DNA of 64,000 bases, from NCBI GenBank assembly GCA_051278195.1, contig JBNMQM010000017.1, positions 1-64,000 on the forward strand, read 5' to 3'. The notes below the pieces were generated by a model that was not told where the DNA came from, searched no databases, and worked only from the letters and a program-made list of their open reading frames with translations. Positions within the stretch are counted from its first letter, which is position 1. Each line of letters begins with the position of its first letter. This document shows positions 61,757 through 64,000 of this stretch, piece after piece. The DNA is from JAHRVQ01 sp051278195 (GTDB taxonomy: Bacteria; Pseudomonadota; Gammaproteobacteria; Pseudomonadales; Azotimanducaceae). A program made the translations under genes and the position numbers.

Positions 61757-62902
61757 TTGGCCAATAGAGCTGTACTTGCACTAGAGAGCGGAGAGTGGTT
61801 CGAAGGGCAATCTATTGGCATTTCGGGTCAATCTGTCGGAGAGGTTGTTTTCAATACATCGCTCACGGGATACCAAGAAATTCTCACGGACCCATCTTAT
61901 GCCAAGCAAATTATTACCCTGACTCATCCGCACATTGGTAACACCGGCGCGAATCTTGAGGACGAAGAGTCTGATCAAGTTTGGGCTTCGGGTCTTGTCA
62001 TCAAAGACTTGCCGCTCGCTTATTCCAACTGGCGAGCAGAAATGTCCCTTTCTGAGTATCTAGTCAAACGAAACGTGGTGGCGATTGCTGGAATTGATAC
62101 GCGCAAGCTGACTGGAATTTTACGGGATCAAGGCTCGCAAAAAGGGTGTTTGATTGCTGGGGAAAATTTAACCGACAGCGATATCAACAAAGCGATAAAG
62201 GCTGCTCAGACGTTCTCGGGTCTAGAGGGATTGGACCTCGCAAAAGTCGTCTCTACACAATCAAGTTACCCTTGGCGTGAGGGTACCTGGAGTATTGGGG
62301 AAGGCTATCCGGTTAAAAGTGAATTCAAGTACAAGGTTGTCGCTTACGACTTCGGTGTTAAGCGCAACATTCTTCGCATGCTGACGGACCGCGGCTGTGA
62401 GTTGACGGTTGTCCCAGCGCAAACTCCAGCGTCCGAAGTACTCGCGATGAAGCCAGACGGCGTGTTCCTCTCCAATGGCCCTGGCGATCCTGATCCATGT
62501 GAATATGCCATTGCCGCTATCAAAGAAATTGTTGCCGCTGATTTGCCGGTGTTCGGCATATGTCTCGGTTTGCAGTTGCTCGGTCTCGCTGTCGGCATGA
62601 AAACAATTAAGATGGGGCATGGTCATCATGGCGCCAATCACCCAGTAAAAAATCTTGACGATGGCACGGTGCTTATCACCAGCCAAAACCATGGTTTCTG
62701 TATTGATGATGCCAGCCTGCCTGACAATGTTCGGGTGACCCATCAATCACTGTTTGATAATTCTTTGCAGGGCATTCAATTGACTGACCATCCAGCATTT
62801 GGTTTTCAGGGTCATCCAGAAGCCAGTCCCGGGCCCCATGATGCCGCCCCTTTGTTTGATCATTTCATTGAGCTTCTGGCTCAACGAACGAGTGGAAACT
62901 AG
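61757..62902 (+). CDS. carA: Carbamoyl-phosphate synthase small subunit
   Basis: A 381-residue glutaminase subunit that supplies ammonia to CarB for arginine and pyrimidine synthesis. The N-terminal domain has VGEVVFNTSLTGYQEILTDP; the class I amidotransferase part has the nucleophile Cys in VFGICLGLQLLG and the His/Glu pair in GFQGHPEASPGP. TTG at 61757 gives the family start (M)ANRAVLALESG with GGAG 9 bases upstream; an upstream in-frame start at 61715 is not supported. Confidence 0.96.
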   Translation: MANRAVLALESGEWFEGQSIGISGQSVGEVVFNTSLTGYQEILTDPSYAKQIITLTHPHIGNTGANLEDEESDQVWASGLVIKDLPLAYSNWRAEMSLSEYLVKRNVVAIAGIDTRKLTGILRDQGSQKGCLIAGENLTDSDINKAIKAAQTFSGLEGLDLAKVVSTQSSYPWREGTWSIGEGYPVKSEFKYKVVAYDFGVKRNILRMLTDRGCELTVVPAQTPASEVLAMKPDGVFLSNGPGDPDPCEYAIAAIKEIVAADLPVFGICLGLQLLGLAVGMKTIKMGHGHHGANHPVKNLDDGTVLITSQNHGFCIDDASLPDNVRVTHQSLFDNSLQGIQLTDHPAFGFQGHPEASPGPHDAAPLFDHFIELLAQRTSGN

Positions 62903-62904
62903 AC

Positions 62905-64000
62905 GTGCCAAAAAGAACTGATATTGAAAGCATCCTGATTATTGGCGCCGGCCCCATCATCATTGGTCAGGCATGTGAGTTTGACTACTCTGGTGCGCAG
63001 GCATGTAAGGCGCTGAAGGAAGAGGGTTACCGGGTGATATTGGTTAACTCCAATCCCGCGACGATCATGACAGACCCGGCAATGGCAGATTCCACTTATA
63101 TTGAGCCGGTGACTTGGGAGACCTTGGAAAAGATTATTGCGATTGAAAAACCGGACGCGATTCTACCGACGATGGGTGGGCAGACCGCACTCAACTGCGC
63201 GTTAGATTTAGCCAAGCATGGGGTGCTCGAAAAATACGACGTAGAGCTGATCGGCGCGACCAAGGAGGCGATTGATAAGGCTGAAGATCGACAGCTGTTT
63301 GACAATGCCATGAAAGAGATTGGACTTGAGACGCCTCATTCGGCCTTCGCGCACTCATTGGAAGAGGCACGGCAAGTACAAGCAATGTTGGGTTACCCCT
63401 GTGTGATTCGACCGTCGTTTACGATGGGTGGTTCGGGCGGCGGTATTGCCTATAACCATGAAGATTTTATTGAAATTTGTACCCGTGGCTTAGATCTCTC
63501 ACCCACCAACGAGCTGTTGATTGATGAGTCGTTGGTTGGTTGGAAAGAATACGAGATGGAGGTTGTTCGGGACAAAAATGACAACTGCATTATTGTTTGT
63601 TCGATTGAGAACCTAGACCCGATGGGCATCCACACAGGTGATTCTATTACCGTGGCGCCGGCTCAAACGCTGACTGACAAAGAGTATCAAATCATGCGTA
63701 ACGCCTCTCTTGCGGTGCTGCGAGTGATCGGCGTCGAGACAGGTGGCTCGAACGTGCAGTTTGCTGTTGAACCCGATACGGGCCGCTTGGTTGTCATCGA
63801 AATGAATCCGCGGGTATCGCGCTCTTCTGCGCTGGCCAGTAAGGCGACGGGCTTTCCGATTGCCAGAGTGGCCGCCAAATTGGCAGTGGGTTACACGCTT
63901 GATGAGCTAACAAACGACATTACCGGTGGTGTCACGCCGGCATCATTCGAGCCATCTATCGATTACATTGTCACTAAGATTCCACGATTTACATTCGAAA
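62905..64000 (+). CDS. carB: Carbamoyl-phosphate synthase large subunit (5' part, cut by the window edge)
   Basis: The first 365 codons of CarB, open to the window end. GTG start 3 bases after the carA stop gives MPKRTDIESILIIGAGPIII. GACEFDYSG-like QACEFDYSGAQACKAL, ILPTMGGQTALNCALDL and the ATP-grasp loop VIRPSFTMGGSGGGIAYN belong to the first carboxyphosphate domain. The full protein is normally about 1070 residues. It joins ammonia, bicarbonate and ATP to carbamoyl phosphate. Confidence 0.97.
   Translation, partial: MPKRTDIESILIIGAGPIIIGQACEFDYSGAQACKALKEEGYRVILVNSNPATIMTDPAMADSTYIEPVTWETLEKIIAIEKPDAILPTMGGQTALNCALDLAKHGVLEKYDVELIGATKEAIDKAEDRQLFDNAMKEIGLETPHSAFAHSLEEARQVQAMLGYPCVIRPSFTMGGSGGGIAYNHEDFIEICTRGLDLSPTNELLIDESLVGWKEYEMEVVRDKNDNCIIVCSIENLDPMGIHTGDSITVAPAQTLTDKEYQIMRNASLAVLRVIGVETGGSNVQFAVEPDTGRLVVIEMNPRVSRSSALASKATGFPIARVAAKLAVGYTLDELTNDITGGVTPASFEPSIDYIVTKIPRFTFE

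Noticed and set aside
1..64000. CRISPR array, prophage or insertion sequence
   Set aside because: No regularly spaced direct repeats with unique spacers, no transposase and no phage structural genes were seen; tandem repeats here have no spacers.

Overview
The window reads as chromosomal DNA of a free-living, probably marine gammaproteobacterium. The evidence is the tmRNA proteolysis tag (ANDENYALAA), a sodium-type flagellar stator pair (pomA/pomB), and three housekeeping blocks whose gene order matches pseudomonads and related gammaproteobacteria. No phage, insertion sequence, CRISPR array or rRNA gene is visible. The exact genus cannot be named from the sequence alone.

Layout. 1-360: tRNA-Leu(CAG) on the minus strand, whose 3' end and 105 bases of flank are duplicated. 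0.5-9.8 kb: rnr-rlmB, then rpsF-rpsR-DUF2232-rplI, a terminator, dnaB-alr-radA. 9.8-12.5 kb: a 2-hydroxyacid dehydrogenase and ettA on the minus strand. 12.6-17.8 kb: nrdR-ribD-ribH-nusB-thiL-pgpA, a periplasmic aspartic protease and ribA. 17.9-20.9 kb: xseB-ispA-dxs (minus), divergent from pomA-pomB-PilZ (21.0-23.3 kb). 23.4-29.7 kb: cytochrome c', then on the minus strand an ECF sigma / anti-sigma / coiled-coil protein cluster followed by lacZ and a cytochrome b561-like gene. 29.9-46.8 kb is the accessory part: a sulfatase, an ABC ATPase with a permease-M1 aminopeptidase fusion, an M48-TPR lipoprotein, two Nudix hydrolases, a degenerate GGDEF protein, a LysR / azoreductase / glutathionyl-hydroquinone reductase / pirin redox cluster, and a DUF6249 / ECF sigma / membrane protein / phosphatase operon. 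47.0-49.3 kb: a quinol-type nitric oxide reductase behind an FNR/DNR-type box. 49.5-56.5 kb: tmRNA, smpB, an NSS-family symporter, ratA-rnfH, bamE, fur, recN, hrcA. 56.5-64 kb: grpE-dnaK-dnaJ behind a sigma-32 promoter, dapB, carA and the 5' part of carB.

How the parts fit: most of the window makes or repairs core machinery (ribosome, replication, riboflavin, thiamine, isoprenoids, heat shock, trans-translation, carbamoyl phosphate). The accessory part deals with envelope stress, quinone and nitric oxide stress, and breakdown of sulfated or galactose-containing sugars.

The most noteworthy signals are: (1) short degenerate tandem repeats (period 7-15 bp) that repeatedly sit on or just after stop codons; (2) a duplicated tRNA 3' end with REP-like hairpins whose stems covary; (3) the ABC permease-M1 peptidase fusion with one extra residue between HEXXH and the third zinc ligand; (4) a long hairpin covering the translation start of the symporter gene; (5) ribD directly abutting ribH with ribE and ribB missing; and (6) unusually many TTG start codons.
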